NCBI GenBank assembly: GCA_963930655.1
Contig: OZ005618.1
Span: 19,433,001 to 19,497,000, forward strand
Source of the DNA: Myrica gale
Taxonomy: Eukaryota > Streptophyta > Magnoliopsida > Fagales > Myricaceae
DNA: 64,000 bases
Direction: 5' to 3'
Every line of letters starts with the position of its first letter. Positions within the stretch are counted from its first letter, which is position 1. Below the pieces are notes generated by a model. The model was not told the origin of the DNA. It was given only the letters and a program-made list of their open reading frames with translations, and ran no database searches. Shown piece after piece: positions 13,201 through 23,786 of this stretch. A program made the position numbers and the translations under genes.

Positions 13201-13344
13201 CGTGATCATGCTCAAAGAGGAGATATTGTTTTTGAGTTTGTAAATACCGACCTTCAGTTGGCGGACATTTTCACAAAACCCCTTAATGAGGATAGATTCT
13301 GTTTTATTCTCCAAGAGATCGGAATGAAATTTCCTTTGGATTGA
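10234..13344 (+). pseudogene. Sirevirus pol (protease-integrase-RT-RNase H), defective
   Basis: Domains in order: aspartic protease (LDSGCSKHMTGD, ~10285); gag-pre-integrase zinc region (WHRRLAH...CAACQKGK, 10675-10800); integrase core with D-D-E (HMDLFGP, RSDHGKEF, QNGVVERKNRT, 10870-11190); linker; copia reverse transcriptase ([26 protein letters not shown] at ~12397-12408); RNase H (YSDADYAG, STTEAEY, LADIFTKPL) ending at 13344. Lesions: frameshift near 11530 in a T run; TAA in the linker near 11660; frameshift at the six-T run at 11956-11961 before the first RT motif; TAA at 12442-12444 between YVDD and QGEFEM. All catalytic residues I looked for are present, so the copy lost function by a few point changes. 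Confidence 0.92.
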
Positions 13345-13873
13345 TTTATTCTCATTTCTCTTGTTTCATCTCTTGATTTGTAATTCTAATTACATCATAC
13401 TTGTTTATGAATGTTGATTGCTAGTTTATGCATAACTGTTGGCCTTAAAAACTAATTTTCAAAATTATTTTTTTATGTGTCAACACTTGGTGAAACAAGT
13501 GTCAGCACTTCTGGTTTTATGGCTTTTCACCAATGAAGAAGCATGTGTCGACACCAAGGTATAATGTGTCGACACATCAGCCTTCTCCCGAGAGCATGTT
13601 TTAGGAGTACTTCGGGAGCATGACCAATGTGTCGACACATGGTCAATGTGTCGACACATTGCTTGTGTTTACCGTTTTTAAAAAGGGGGAAAGGGCACGG
13701 ATGAAATATTTATTTCTTTTCAGTTAGGGTTCAGCCTTAAGGCCTTCTCCCTCTCTCTCCTTCTCCCAAATAGTGCGGCTACATCTCTCTCTCACTCTTT
13801 TCGGTTACCCATTCTATCTCTCTAGAAACCCACTAGCCGACAGCCCCCCTTCTTACTTTCAACCCAGAACACC
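13345..13873 (+). promoter_or_regulatory. Spacer between pol and env-like region with GTGTCGACAC palindromes
   Basis: Non-coding spacer of 529 bp. Between 13540 and 13660 it holds four perfect copies of the palindrome GTGTCGACAC, two of them inside the 14-bp palindrome ATGTGTCGACACAT, plus near-copies at ~13475-13510. The same motif fills the LTRs. From ~13680 it becomes leader-like: CT-rich, ending a few bases before the ATG at 13874. A function as cis element is inference. Confidence 0.55.
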
Positions 13874-15341
13874 ATGTCTTCCAGCCGCCAAACTCGGTCC
13901 TCTCAACGCACTCCATCCTCTTCGGGCTCAAAAGGGAAGAAGAAAGCAAGGGTATCTGAAGAGACTCCTCTCACACCTGAAGGTTATATTTACAGGTCAG
14001 GTTTATGCAAAAATCGTTTTACTCAAGATTTTCGTGATAGGAAAGTTCTTCCTGGCCGTTGGATTGATTTTGAATGGTTTAGTGCTAGTGGATTTGATTT
14101 CCAAGACATGTTTGAGTTTCAAGGGTGGGAAACTATTGTGTCCATTAAAGAGAACTGTTATGTGTATCTTGTCAAGATAGTTTATGCAAATTTTCAGTTT
14201 TCTAAGTCAGAGGATGCTGATAGCTATGTGAATGGGAAAATGTTGGATTTATCTACTTCCTATTTGAATTCTTTGGCAAATGCCCCTGATCATGGGAAAA
14301 AATTCTTTGAAAATCATGGGTGGGTTGGTATGTCTGAAGTGGACCATCTACATATTCTCAGGGTTGTTTTGGATAATCCAACCCTTGATGAAATCCTTAA
14401 ACCCACAACCAGTTATTTAAGCATCCCTAGACGTATTCTTCATCATATGGTTTGTAATATTATTCTACCAAGAACGAGAAAATTTGAGTACATAACCTTC
14501 TTGGACCTATTTGTTATGTACTGTTTAATCACTTGTACTCCCATGAATCTTGGTCATCTTATGATTAACCACATTAAGGCAGCCAATGAGAAGAAAAATC
14601 AAGGGCAACCATATGGGATGTTCTTCACCCGTGTGTTTCAAATTCTTGAGATTGATTTGGAGGGTGAAGTACGAGTACCACCAATGGATACACGAGAGTA
14701 TAATCAAAAGACGTTGAAGTTGATGGGCTTCCAGAAAAATTTATTGTTTATGGGTTAAGAAAGCTGATGTCACTCCTCAAAAGCGGAGTCATAGGGGGTC
14801 GGGGTCTGATGCTTTTAGTGACGATGAAGAGGAAGACACTTTCCACCAAACTCCTGCTACCCGCACTCCGAGACTGCCCCTTCCTTCCCCCAATATGGAG
14901 TCCTCCTCTAGACTTCCTCCTTCACACCCTCATGAGCCTACCTTTGCCTCTCATGATGCTTCATTTAAGGATATCAAAGAGGAACAACGAAAGTTGGGGC
15001 AGCAACTGGACAAATTCTCACTGGATATGAAGACGGGCTTTAATGATATCAAACAGTTGTTTGCTGCTCATGATGAGCGCTTCAAGCTTCTCGATAAAGA
15101 TGTGAGGCTTCTCAAGCATCAGGTCAATAATAGTATTCATATGGCCAGCGAGGTAATTCAAGCTACTGTGAATGATTTTAAATCCTCCGCTCAAGATGTC
15201 GTCAATGCTACTGAAGTGAGTATGGATGCTGATCGCAAACTTCGTCCTCACGTCATGAAGTGGACGTATTGGTTTTCCACGACTTGGATGAACTGGTTGC
15301 GCAAGTTTGACGTGAACCATCCTCCTCTTCCTCCGCCTTGA
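13874..15341 (+). pseudogene. Env-like third reading frame of the Sirevirus
   Basis: The first 294 codons (13874-14758) begin MSSSRQTRSSQRTPSSSGSK, a Ser/Arg/Lys-rich head with a basic patch (KGKKKAR). A globular part follows, with the LGHLMINHI...QPYGMFFTRVF...DLEGE signature that I associate with plant 'putative transposon protein' domains next to SIRE-type elements. Around 14715-14766 the frame changes twice (frame 2 to 1 to 0). Coding then goes on as an acidic linker, a Pro/Ser-rich stretch and a heptad-rich, probably coiled-coil segment (KEEQRKLGQQLDKFSLDMK... to about residue 90 of the last part), ending at 15341 with an aromatic-rich tail (WTYWFSTTWMNW) and PPLPPP. Together about 490 codons. 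No clear signal peptide or transmembrane helix is visible, so 'env-like' is a positional name only. Confidence 0.75.
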
Positions 15342-15934
15342 TTCCCTTACCTACTCCCCTCACTTCTCTCCTTGCCCAGTTCTTTTTTATGATGCCAAAG
15401 GGGGAGAAAAGTGCCTAATTTATATGCTGCCATCCTAGCTGTATTTTGAAAACTTTTTTTTTGTATTTTGAAAATGTTTTTTGTATTTTGAGAACATCCT
15501 AGCTCTTTTCGTCAGAACACATTATCTGCTTATTAGTAATGTACTGTGACATTATGCTCGTATATTGAATGATCATCTTTTTTAAGTACATGTGTAGTGT
15601 AAGTGCCTTGCACTTGATTACCTTGCCTAAATCTCGCTTCAGGTAGTTGATTCTATCTTTCAACTCTTATTTATATTGAAGTCTTTGTGTTCTGATTAAA
15701 ATTGAAGTTTTGGAAGTTGGGAGGAAGCTTATAGAAGTGTTCTTTCATGTTTTTATATTTTGGGAAACCTCCATTTGTAAAGGAAACTCTTGCAAAATTT
15801 TTTTGTAAAATCCTAAAGTCCTTTTTGCTAAAAATATCATGAAAAACTCCTGCTTATTCTCAGGGGGAGCTTTTCTATTTGTTAGCAAATTGTTATTTTT
15901 AACATGGTTTTGTCATCATCAAAAAAGGGGAGAT
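15342..15934 (+). other. 3' non-coding region with repeated polypurine tracts
   Basis: Contains at least three purine tracts: 'gccaaagggggagaaaag' (15391-15408), 'cagggggagc' (~15860-15870) and the terminal 'aaaaaaggggaga' (15921-15933), which directly precedes the 3' LTR. The last is the functional plus-strand primer position; upstream extra copies are typical of Sireviruses. Confidence 0.75.
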
Positions 15935-17506
15935 TGTTAGCCCAAGGTTGTTTTTCAAACAATCTATAAATGATTTTGATGATAACAAAGTTTCTAGGTT
16001 TTGATGGACTTTAGATTTTACTTATTACATCCTTCTCTTAAAATGATTTTTTTTAGTATCAAGGTTCTCTCTATTCAAAAACTCTCCAATATTTCGGATC
16101 CTCTTTATTCTCATTAAAAGATCACCTTTTATATTGCAAATGGTTTTGAGAATCTTTGAATTGGAATAGATGTTGTTAAAGAACTTGATTTTTTGGCTAA
16201 GTGTTGAAGGTGTCGACACATAGGACCATGGTGTCGACACATTGCACTAACACCCGAGACTTTGCATTTCAATCCATTCAACTTGATTTTTTGGCTAAGT
16301 GTTGAAGGTGTCGACACATAGGACGATGGTATCGACACATTGCACTAACACCCGAAACTTTACATTTCAAACATTTCAAGTTGATTTTTGACTAAGTGTT
16401 GGAGGTGTCGACACATTGGACCATGGTGTCGACACATTGAACTAACACCCGAGACTTCACTTTTCAAACGTTTCAAGTTGATTTTTGACTAAGTGTTGGA
16501 GGTGTCGACACATTGGACCATGGTGTCGACACATTGAACTAACACCCGAGACTTCACTTTTCAAACGTTTCAATTTGATTTTTGACTAAGTGTTGGAGGT
16601 GTCGACACATTGTATTATGGTGTCGACACATTGAACTAGCACCCGAGACTTCATTTCCAGATCTAGTTTAATGTGTCAGCACATACAACCTATGTGTCGA
16701 CACATTGTGTTATTTTGCAGAATCTCTGGAAACGTCGTCATCACTTCAAAACTTTCTCAAAATGTCTCAAATGACCTCCAACGGCTCCAAAGCTTTACCA
16801 GAAGACCCTTGGTGCCCTAGACGCTTTAAATTGAAGAAGATGGAAAGAGAAATTAGAGCTGTTGTGCGACATTTACTCTGACCTAACTTTCTAGAGAGAG
16901 AAACGCTTTAAAGAAGAAAGAAGCTACATCATCCAAGAAAGCTTGTCCTCACCTGCAATTAACTGTTGCCTTTCTTGTATATCTTGTCTCTTTGCACACC
17001 TCAGTACTTTACACTTGCTTATTTGGGTTAAAGAGCTATTTCATTAGATTCCCTTTTGTACCCATCCTTGAAAAACACGTGAGTGTTTGTGAAAAACACT
17101 TGTCCTACTTGTTGGGTAGAAGAAATCTTCTAGGTTGTGAGGATTTGTGAGAGTGAGTTAAAGTGTAAGCTCAGAAAATACTTTCTAACGGTTCCTTAGC
17201 ACCCCGGAAGCTAAGGTGTATTTACTATTTGGAGAATAGTGAAGGAAGCCCAAGGAAGTCAATAGCCTTGGGGGTGGACGTAGGCAAGTGTTAGCCGAAC
17301 CACCTAAAAGTCGATGTGTTATCTCTCTAACCCTATCTCTTTTTACTGTTGTTTTCTTTTGTTGTGATTGTTTATATATATATATTACTTAATCTCTTGC
17401 TCTTTAGATAGGGGATCTTTGGACATTCGTTTTTATTCTTAAAAGTAGACAAAAGTTTTTATAAAACTCAATTCACCCCTCCTCTTGGGTTGTTAGTGTC
17501 CTTTCA
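15935..17506 (+). repeat. 3' LTR of the Sirevirus
   Basis: Starts TGTTAGCCC behind the terminal purine tract and ends ...GTGTCCTTTCA, giving the usual TG...CA ends; length 1572 bp. Its middle holds five tandem units of about 97 bp (see the next entry). The last ~850 bp match the 5' LTR almost base for base. Confidence 0.92.
16183..16670 (+). repeat. Five-unit tandem array with paired GTGTCGACAC palindromes
   Basis: Units begin at about 16184, 16282, 16381, 16478 and 16575. Each holds 'tgattttt-g-ctaagtgttg-aggtgtcgacaca', a second 'tggtgtcgacacattg' 20 or so bases later, then 'aacacccgagact'. In total about ten perfect GTGTCGACAC copies lie in this LTR, with two one-base variants. The first two units differ from the last three, so the array grew in at least two steps. 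The sites are spaced like paired protein-binding sites or hairpins; no function is proven. Confidence 0.85.
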
Positions 17507-17536
17507 ATTGGTATCGGAGCAGAGGCTAGATCCCCA
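17507..17536 (+). other. Second primer-binding site behind the 3' LTR
   Basis: The 30 bases after the 3' LTR (attggtatcggagcagaggctagatcccc) repeat the bases that follow the 5' LTR at 8629-8657, then diverge. A 3' LTR should be followed by host flank. This is therefore the stub of a second internal region that once shared this LTR. Confidence 0.85.
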
Positions 17537-17769
17537 TTTTGTCTCATCATGTGTGTTCTGATTTAAGATCGGTATTCTCTCCAATTTATTGTCTGAATTG
17601 AATAATCTAATTCGAAAAGAGATAAACACCGTAAAATTCCTTAAATAGTTTTTTTTTTCCTTTGGTAAAAAAATATTTTTTTAACTTTTTTTTTAGATTT
17701 TAATCCCTAAAATTTATTTATATGTAATTGTGTTTTCTAAGATTCAATCTTGGCTTTGTCTTTGTAGCT

Positions 17770-18260
17770 ACTAGTGCATTGCAACAAATTTTTGATTTTG
17801 GGACGGAATTTCCTATTCAAAAACCCCAAATTTCGTCCCAAAAATATTTTTGGGACAGAATTCATCTATCGCGCCAGGTGTCCCAATAAGTCCGTTACAA
17901 AATGATTTTGGGACGAAAAAGTATTTCATCCCAAAAAGTGCCCATTTAGGACGGATATATTTCAATTGTTCAAACGCTATATCCAATCGTCCGAATGCTA
18001 CATCCATCGACAACTGTTTGAACACGATCAAATGCTACATCCTACAACAACTGTTCGAACGCTGCATCAAATGTTCTAACAGTGGATTAATCATTCTAAT
18101 GATGAAGCGTTCTAACTGTGGATCAACTGTTTGAACACTGGAAAACGAGAAACCGTCTTCGTCGTCTCCTTCTCCTCCTCCTCTTTCTTCTTCTTCTTCT
18201 TCTTCTTCTTCTTCTTCTTCTTCTTCACTCTCACAATTTCTGTCTTTTTATTTTGATTTC
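17770..18260 (+). mobile_element. Possible CACTA-type terminal region (degenerate)
   Basis: CATTGCAACAAATTTTTG at ~17776 resembles a CACTA terminus (CACTACAA...) with two changes. It is followed by inverted copies of TTTTGGGACG/CGTCCCAAAA (17796-17935), the style of subterminal repeat seen in plant CACTA elements. No opposite end or target duplication is found in the window. 17540-17770 before it shows no gene. Confidence 0.4.
18184..18226 (+). repeat. (TTC)n microsatellite
   Basis: About 14 TTC triplets in a CT-rich stretch, ending at 'ttcactctc'. Confidence 0.95.
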
Positions 18261-18545
18261 CTGTGAGGCGTTCGAACAATGTTTAAAAGTGTTCTAATTG
18301 AAAAAAGTTCATAATTTTGGCGCTTAATTTTTTTTATTTTCTTTCAAAGCCCATTCGAATGGTCTTTAAAAGCGTTATAACAGAAAAAAGGTGGGAAATT
18401 TTGGCGCTTAATTTTCATTTTAATTCAAACCCCGTTCTTTAAAAGCATTGTAATGGAAATAGGTGGGAAATTTTGGCGCTTAAGTTTTCATTTTCATTCA
18501 TACCCAGTTCAAACGGTCTTTAACGACGTTCTATGGAAATAACAT
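18260..18545 (+). repeat. Three tandem units with TTTTGGCGCTTAA core
   Basis: The core 'aaattttggcgcttaa-tttt' recurs three times about 80-90 bp apart (near 18316, 18404 and 18474), each followed by 'cattcgaa/ttcaaacggtctttaa'. A similar 'ttggcgctgaat' lies in the CACTA element near 39560. Confidence 0.6.
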
Positions 18546-18659
18546 TCTAATGGTTATTGAAGTATTGTTCAAACATTTTTTAGAAATGATATGGCATAGT
18601 TTCATGCTTTTTATTGTTTGAACGGTATTTATATATTCTAACGTTTTTGGAATAATTTA

Positions 18660-19290
18660 AATAATATGTACACGGTACTATATATTACATATATAATATG
18701 TATAAGGTACTGTTACACATCATATATGTACAAGATATTATTATATAATATGTATAAAGTACTACTATTATGTAATATGTACAATGTACTTTTATATAAT
18801 ATGTCTAAGGTATTATTATATAATGTCTAAAGTAATATTATATAATATGTATAAGGTACTATTAGAGAATATGTACAAGGTACTATTACATATTATGTAT
18901 AAGATACTATTATATAATAGGTACAAGGTACTATTACATATTATTTATAAGGTACTATTAAACAATATGTATAAAGTACTATATATTAAATAATATGTAA
19001 AAGTATTATATATTACATAACATATATGTACAAGGTATTATTATATACTATATATGTATAAGGTACTATTATATACTATGTATAATATACTATTATATAA
19101 TATGTCTAAAGTATTATTATATAATATGTATAAGGTACTATTACAAATTATGTATAAGGTACTATTAAACAATATGTATAAAGTACTATATATTAAATAA
19201 TATATAATATGTATAAAGTACAATTATATAATATGTACGAGATATTATTAAACAATATGTGTAAATTACTATTAAATAATATGTACAAAC
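18660..19290 (+). repeat. AT-rich 24-bp minisatellite
   Basis: About 600 bp built of variants of 'atgtataaggtactattatataat'. The period is 24 bp, because one frame reads the octapeptide MYKVLLxx repeatedly. Units contain GTAC and TATA palindromes, so strands can fold. Any open frame here is an effect of the repeat. Confidence 0.85.
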
Positions 19291-19442
19291 GAGGTATAAA
19301 ACAAAGTGAGTCAATGTATGGATCTCTTTTAATGTGTAGGTGACCACCCAAAGGGTGTATGAAGAAGACAGGGATAAAGCAAAGTGAGTCAGTTGTAAAA
19401 CTTATTGCATTAGAAAAAAGTGAAGTGGGTAAATTTTTTCTC

Positions 19443-19449
19443 TATAAAA
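19443..19449 (+). promoter_or_regulatory. TATA box of the reductase pseudogene
   Basis: TATAAAA lies 183 bp upstream of the reductase ATG at 19632. Transcription would start around 19475, leaving a leader of roughly 155 bp. Position and sequence fit a plant core promoter; use is inferred. Confidence 0.5.
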
Positions 19450-22401
19450 TAGATTGAAACCAAATGATTCTCCATCTATCAAGGAAAAAAAATCCAGGCA
19501 CTTGCGTGCAATCCACCACAACTGCCCATTTATTTAGTCTGCCCCCATCCTTCGGCATCAGATATTCCCACTTCATTCTGCCCGTTGGTTCCAGCCGATC
19601 TCTCGCTCTCCCTGCCTGCTATTTCTCCTCCATGGAGTTGGGAAGTATAGTACAGCTCCTTGAGAACAAGGTCATTTTAGTCACTGGTGCCACTGGCTTT
19701 CTGGCAAAGGGTATGCACTCATTTTTCTGTGTGTACGTGTTTGTGACTGCCCCGCGCACAAACACGTGTCTAATTGGTAAAGATTCGGTTCAAAGGGATA
19801 TATTCAAAGTTAATCAAAAGTACGACAATACATTCAGGGGCTAAAATTTTACCACTTCATTTAATAAAACATGAGACAAATACAAATTTTGGCCCTTGGA
19901 TATATTTTTTAAATCTTGACCGTCCTTTGATTAACTTTTTGAAAACACACAATCTTTACCCCGTGTCTAACGATGACTTTAGCATGCAGTAACATTTGCT
20001 TTTATGGATGCAGTCTTCGTGGAGAAAGTACTGAGGGTTCAACCGAACGTGAAGAAGCTCTATCTTCTCCTAAGAGCTGCGGATGCTAACTCAGCCACCC
20101 ACCGTTTGCATAATGAGGTAGATATATATTGCTTCAACTCAGTGCAGTTGTGGTATATATCTATCTATCATTCTCGGCTGTTTCTTGTGTTTCCTCCTGT
20201 AAGAGTAGTGGCGGGAAATATGTTACACTTTCAAGCACCATAATTGTCCTTAAATTTCCAGAAGCACTTCTTACAAGAAAATAGATACAAGTACGACGAT
20301 CGAACTGGATACAGCAGTGTTTTGCAGTGATGCAAGTACAGAAGGAACAAGCCCAAAAAAAAAAATAGTGCTTGTTTTGGTCACCATAGGAATCTAAATC
20401 TCAGGGGAAGCAGACAACAGTACTTTTCTTCAGTTCTTTCTGTTTGTGGATATACTAAGTTTTTTGGCTGCTTCTTGTAGATCCTAGGAAAGGAACTGTT
20501 CAGAGTGCTCAAGGAAAAATGGGGTCCAAATTTTAGTTCCTCTATCTCTCAAAAAGTAACCGTGCTGCCTGGAGACCTCTGCCTGGAGGACTTGGGCCTG
20601 AAGGATTCCATGTTGAGGGAGGAGATAAGGAACCGAGTTGATTTCGTCATCAATTAGCTGCAACTACCAATTTTGATGAAAGGTAACCCGTTAAGTACTA
20701 ATTCCATTTTGTTTTGCGGTTGAATAACTTCAAGGGGCATAAACTTACCCCAAAAAAAACCTTCAAAAAGTATATACAAAGGAAATTAACTTGTACGTCT
20801 CATTAATATTGTCATGCAGATACGATCTTGCATTAGATGTCAATACATTGGGAGCTAAGCATGTTTTAAGCTTTGCAAAACAATGTGTTAAGCTGAAGGC
20901 GTTTGTCCATGTATCCACTGGTTAGTAAAATATGAGGAACTGCTCGAGTTTTTGTGTTTCTGTACTGTCAAATTCGAAGCGATATATTCTTCCATAAAAA
21001 TCAATTTTGGGTCTAATGTTAGAAGTTTCTGCCTAACTATTTAGAAGCTTCTTTTGATCAGCCTACGTATCTGGAGAAAAAGGAGGACTAATACTAGAAA
21101 ACCCATATCGCATGGGAGAAACCCTTAATGGGTCCCTGGGATTAGACGTCGACGCCGAGAGAAAGCTGATAGAGGAGAAATTGACCGAGTTTCGAGCTCA
21201 GGGAGCTACAGAAGAAGAAATTACATTGGGCATGAAGGATTTGGGCCTCGAAAGGTTTGTCATCTAACATCCTAACTATGATCTTCCTCAAGCTGATCAA
21301 ACCTCATGATCATTATAGACCTCAACAGTAAATACCTTTCTTAGTTGACCGCAAAAAAATAGAACAAAGTTCATTGTTGTAATTTCACCTCGTGGAATTC
21401 TGAGATAAGAAAGCGACCAGCCGACCACATAGTTGATTGCTTCATTAAGGCCGCAAGTGGGGACGTAGGTCAAGGTTTAAATAATTGACGTATACCTAAC
21501 TGACTAGTTTTTTTTTTTTGTACTTTTTAATTTATTTTCTGATACTACGTGTTTGGTTTCTAAGGTTGTTCCCCCTTTAGGCCTTCGACTGGTTACAACG
21601 GGACATAATATAAACTAAAGAATATAATAAAGTATGGAATTACTGGGACAATTAGGTGGCTAGTAAAATAAAGATTGCTGTTATTCTTATTTTTTTGCTC
21701 TGTTTTCCTTATGGTCAAAGGTGAAGGTTATATATATATGCTTCTATATGCCATAAATGTAATAGAAACATTGGAAAGAATGAATCGAAGGGATAAGGTT
21801 ATACGTCCAATTGCATCTCTTTTCAATTGTATTATTTAAATATAATACATAAGAATCCAACTGTTTATTTTCAATGCCCTGTTCACGTAGAGCTGATGGC
21901 ACACATCCCCTGATTTTCCAACTGGTCCCCTTCAACCTTTCCGGTTAATATTGTAACTAATAGAAAATTTTCTGACCCAATTGTATAATACAATTTGGAG
22001 AGAGATAAACACAATAGATAGACCTAACATTATTTAATATTTCTCATGTAAAGCTTCGAGCAGCATTTGGACATGAGTCTCTCAGGGGCCAAAGGTTTCT
22101 GTAAGCAGAAACAAGTAAAATTACAGAGCTAAAAAAAAGCTTTCTATGAATTTTTTTTCTTGTGGTTTAATCCACAGGACATTCAATTTCTCAGTCACTG
22201 ATTTAAGGTCTCTCCAAATCACCATCAGGGCAAAGAGGTACGGATGGCCAAACACGTACGTTTTTACAAAAGCAATGGGAGAGATGCTTATTGGGCACCT
22301 GAAAGAAAACATGTCTGTTGCAATCATTCGTCCTACGATTGTAACCAGCACCTTCAAAGAACCTTTCCCTGGTTGGGTTGAAGGTTTCAGGTAACTTCCG
22401 T

Positions 22402-22421
22402 ATATATATATATATATATAT
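22402..22421 (+). repeat. (TA)n microsatellite in reductase intron 6
   Basis: A run of about ten TA dinucleotides just behind the splice donor of exon 6. Confidence 0.9.
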
Positions 22422-22690
22422 CCTTTGTGTTGGGAGAAACCCAACGTCCTGAAGCAGTTGTCCTTAGTTTATGTTAGCAATACTATTTCTTGGTTGGCTT
22501 CCAAGAAAACGAAGGAAATTAACCTGAGAATTGTTGAAGTATTTTTTCTTGTGTGTTGTTACAGGACTATTGACAGTATATTAGGAGCTTATGTTAAAGG
22601 AAAACTAAAATGCTTTATCTGTGATCTAAACGGCATTCTCGACATGGTGAGTTGACTAACTTATTGATCAGACACTTACAATTAAGTTAT

Positions 22691-23036
22691 GGGAAACTAC
22701 ACACATTGTACCCTCCCTCATCTTTCAATTTCGTAACGTTGAATATCTAATGTAATGATTTTCGACGATTTACATTCTCCCCTTAAATTGACAGTTGAAA
22801 CTAATGAAAAATAGAGAAAAAAAATGTTTTTACCCTCGATTAGCTAACAAAGAATAAAATATCTTTCTTAGGGCCAAAACATCTTTTTCTATTATTTCTT
22901 TTAGTTTTAAGTGTCACATTTAACAAGAGGGGCAAATTGACGAAAATCAAAATGCGATGGGACTCAATTTTAAGAAATTGGAATAAGATGAAAAATGTCG
23001 GTACCCTAAACATGGTGGCGCAAAGTGTATTTACCC
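22691..23036. mobile_element. MITE in intron 7 of reductase copy 1
   Basis: Ends GGGAAACTACACACATTGTACCC and ...GCGCAAAGTGTATTTACCC form imperfect terminal inverted repeats. The interior has no coding. It resembles the common dicot MITEs beginning 'gggtaaatacactttgc', thought to be Mutator-like. The same insertion sits at the same place in copy 2 (27399-27682). I cannot define the target duplication. Confidence 0.55.
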
Positions 23037-23786
23037 ATAAATTCATTAATTTCAAACTCAAAGATCAGGAGGTTGGATGAAAATGGCACGCAGACAAATC
23101 CCAATTACTAATTTGAAGGGAAGAGAATTAAGAAGAGAGTGAGAAATCAGAAAAAGAAAACTGAAGTCCAAGGTCTGATAATGCAGATACCGGCTGACAT
23201 GGTGGTGAATGCTATAATCGTGTCCATGGTGGCTCATGCAAATCAACCGTCTGATGTGATTTACCAAGTGGGCTCTTCGGCCAGAAATCCAACGACAAAT
23301 CGGATTATTCAAGAGGCGGGCTTCCGCTACTTCTCTCAGAAACCGTGGATAGACAGGGATGGTCATCCTGTCAAGGTTCGCATGGCTCTGATTTTAGGCA
23401 ACATGAAAAGCTTCCACAGATACATGGTCATTCGTTATTTGCTTCTGCTCAAGGTTTGTTCTGAACCAAAGCTTTATGAGAGCAATATTAACCATAAAAA
23501 AAAGTCATTACAAATAAATTTTCACAGCTATAGACTAGTTCATTAAAGGAAAAGCTATTTTCTTTTTCCAGCAAAAAACAAGAGCACTTTTTAATTGAAT
23601 GCCCCCTTCAATTCTCTCCTCTTATGTTCTTCTTTATACGGATCCGCAGGGATTAGAATTGGCGAATATTGCACTCTGTCAGTATTTCCAGGGAAGGTAT
23701 CTGAATCTGAGACGAAAGATCAACATTGTGATGCGATTGGTGGATCTGATTGGTGGATCTGTACAAACCTTACCTGTTCTCCAAGG

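Larger units (their letters stand above)
7537..17506 (+). mobile_element. Sirevirus-type Ty1/copia retrotransposon
   Basis: Order: truncated 5' LTR, Met-tRNA primer site, gag with two zinc knuckles, protease, integrase, reverse transcriptase, RNase H, spacer, env-like region with coiled coil, several polypurine tracts, 3' LTR. This architecture (copia domain order with integrase before RT, an extra reading frame behind pol, repeated purine tracts) is that of the Sirevirus (SIRE1/Maximus) lineage. The element is defective: frameshifts or stops in gag, pol and the env-like region, and the first ~440 bp of the 5' LTR are missing. No target duplication is found because the left end is deleted. 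The LTR parts that can be compared are nearly identical, so insertion was recent relative to the neighbouring remnants. Confidence 0.93.
19632..23786 (+). pseudogene. FAR: Fatty acyl-CoA reductase pseudogene, copy 1 (exons 1-9)
   Basis: Relative of plant alcohol-forming acyl-CoA reductases, ER enzymes that reduce fatty acyl-CoA to primary alcohols for wax, suberin or pollen wall. Exons with GT-AG borders: 19632-19710 (MELGSIVQLLENK, NAD(P)H motif TGATGFLAK), 20014-20117, 20481-20682, 20820-20920, 21062-21254, 22229-22390 (active-site YVFTK, the YxxxK motif), 22565-22646, 23187-23453 and 23650 to about 23786. Phases join correctly. Lesions: one base lost in exon 3, giving TAG at 20655-20657; a 13-bp tandem duplication (GATTGGTGGATCT at 23735-23747 and 23748-23760) shifting exon 9; exon 9 then breaks off at hAT-like DNA, and the last exon is missing. 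The start is the first ATG and fits the family N-terminus. Confidence 0.92.

Noticed and set aside
13874-15341. A virus envelope gene in the Sirevirus
   Set aside because: No signal peptide, transmembrane helix or glycoprotein features are visible; 'env-like' is kept only as the usual positional term.
18784-19223. Open frames on both strands in the AT-rich repeat
   Set aside because: They only reflect the 24-bp period, which is a multiple of three; the predicted peptides are MYKVLL repeats.
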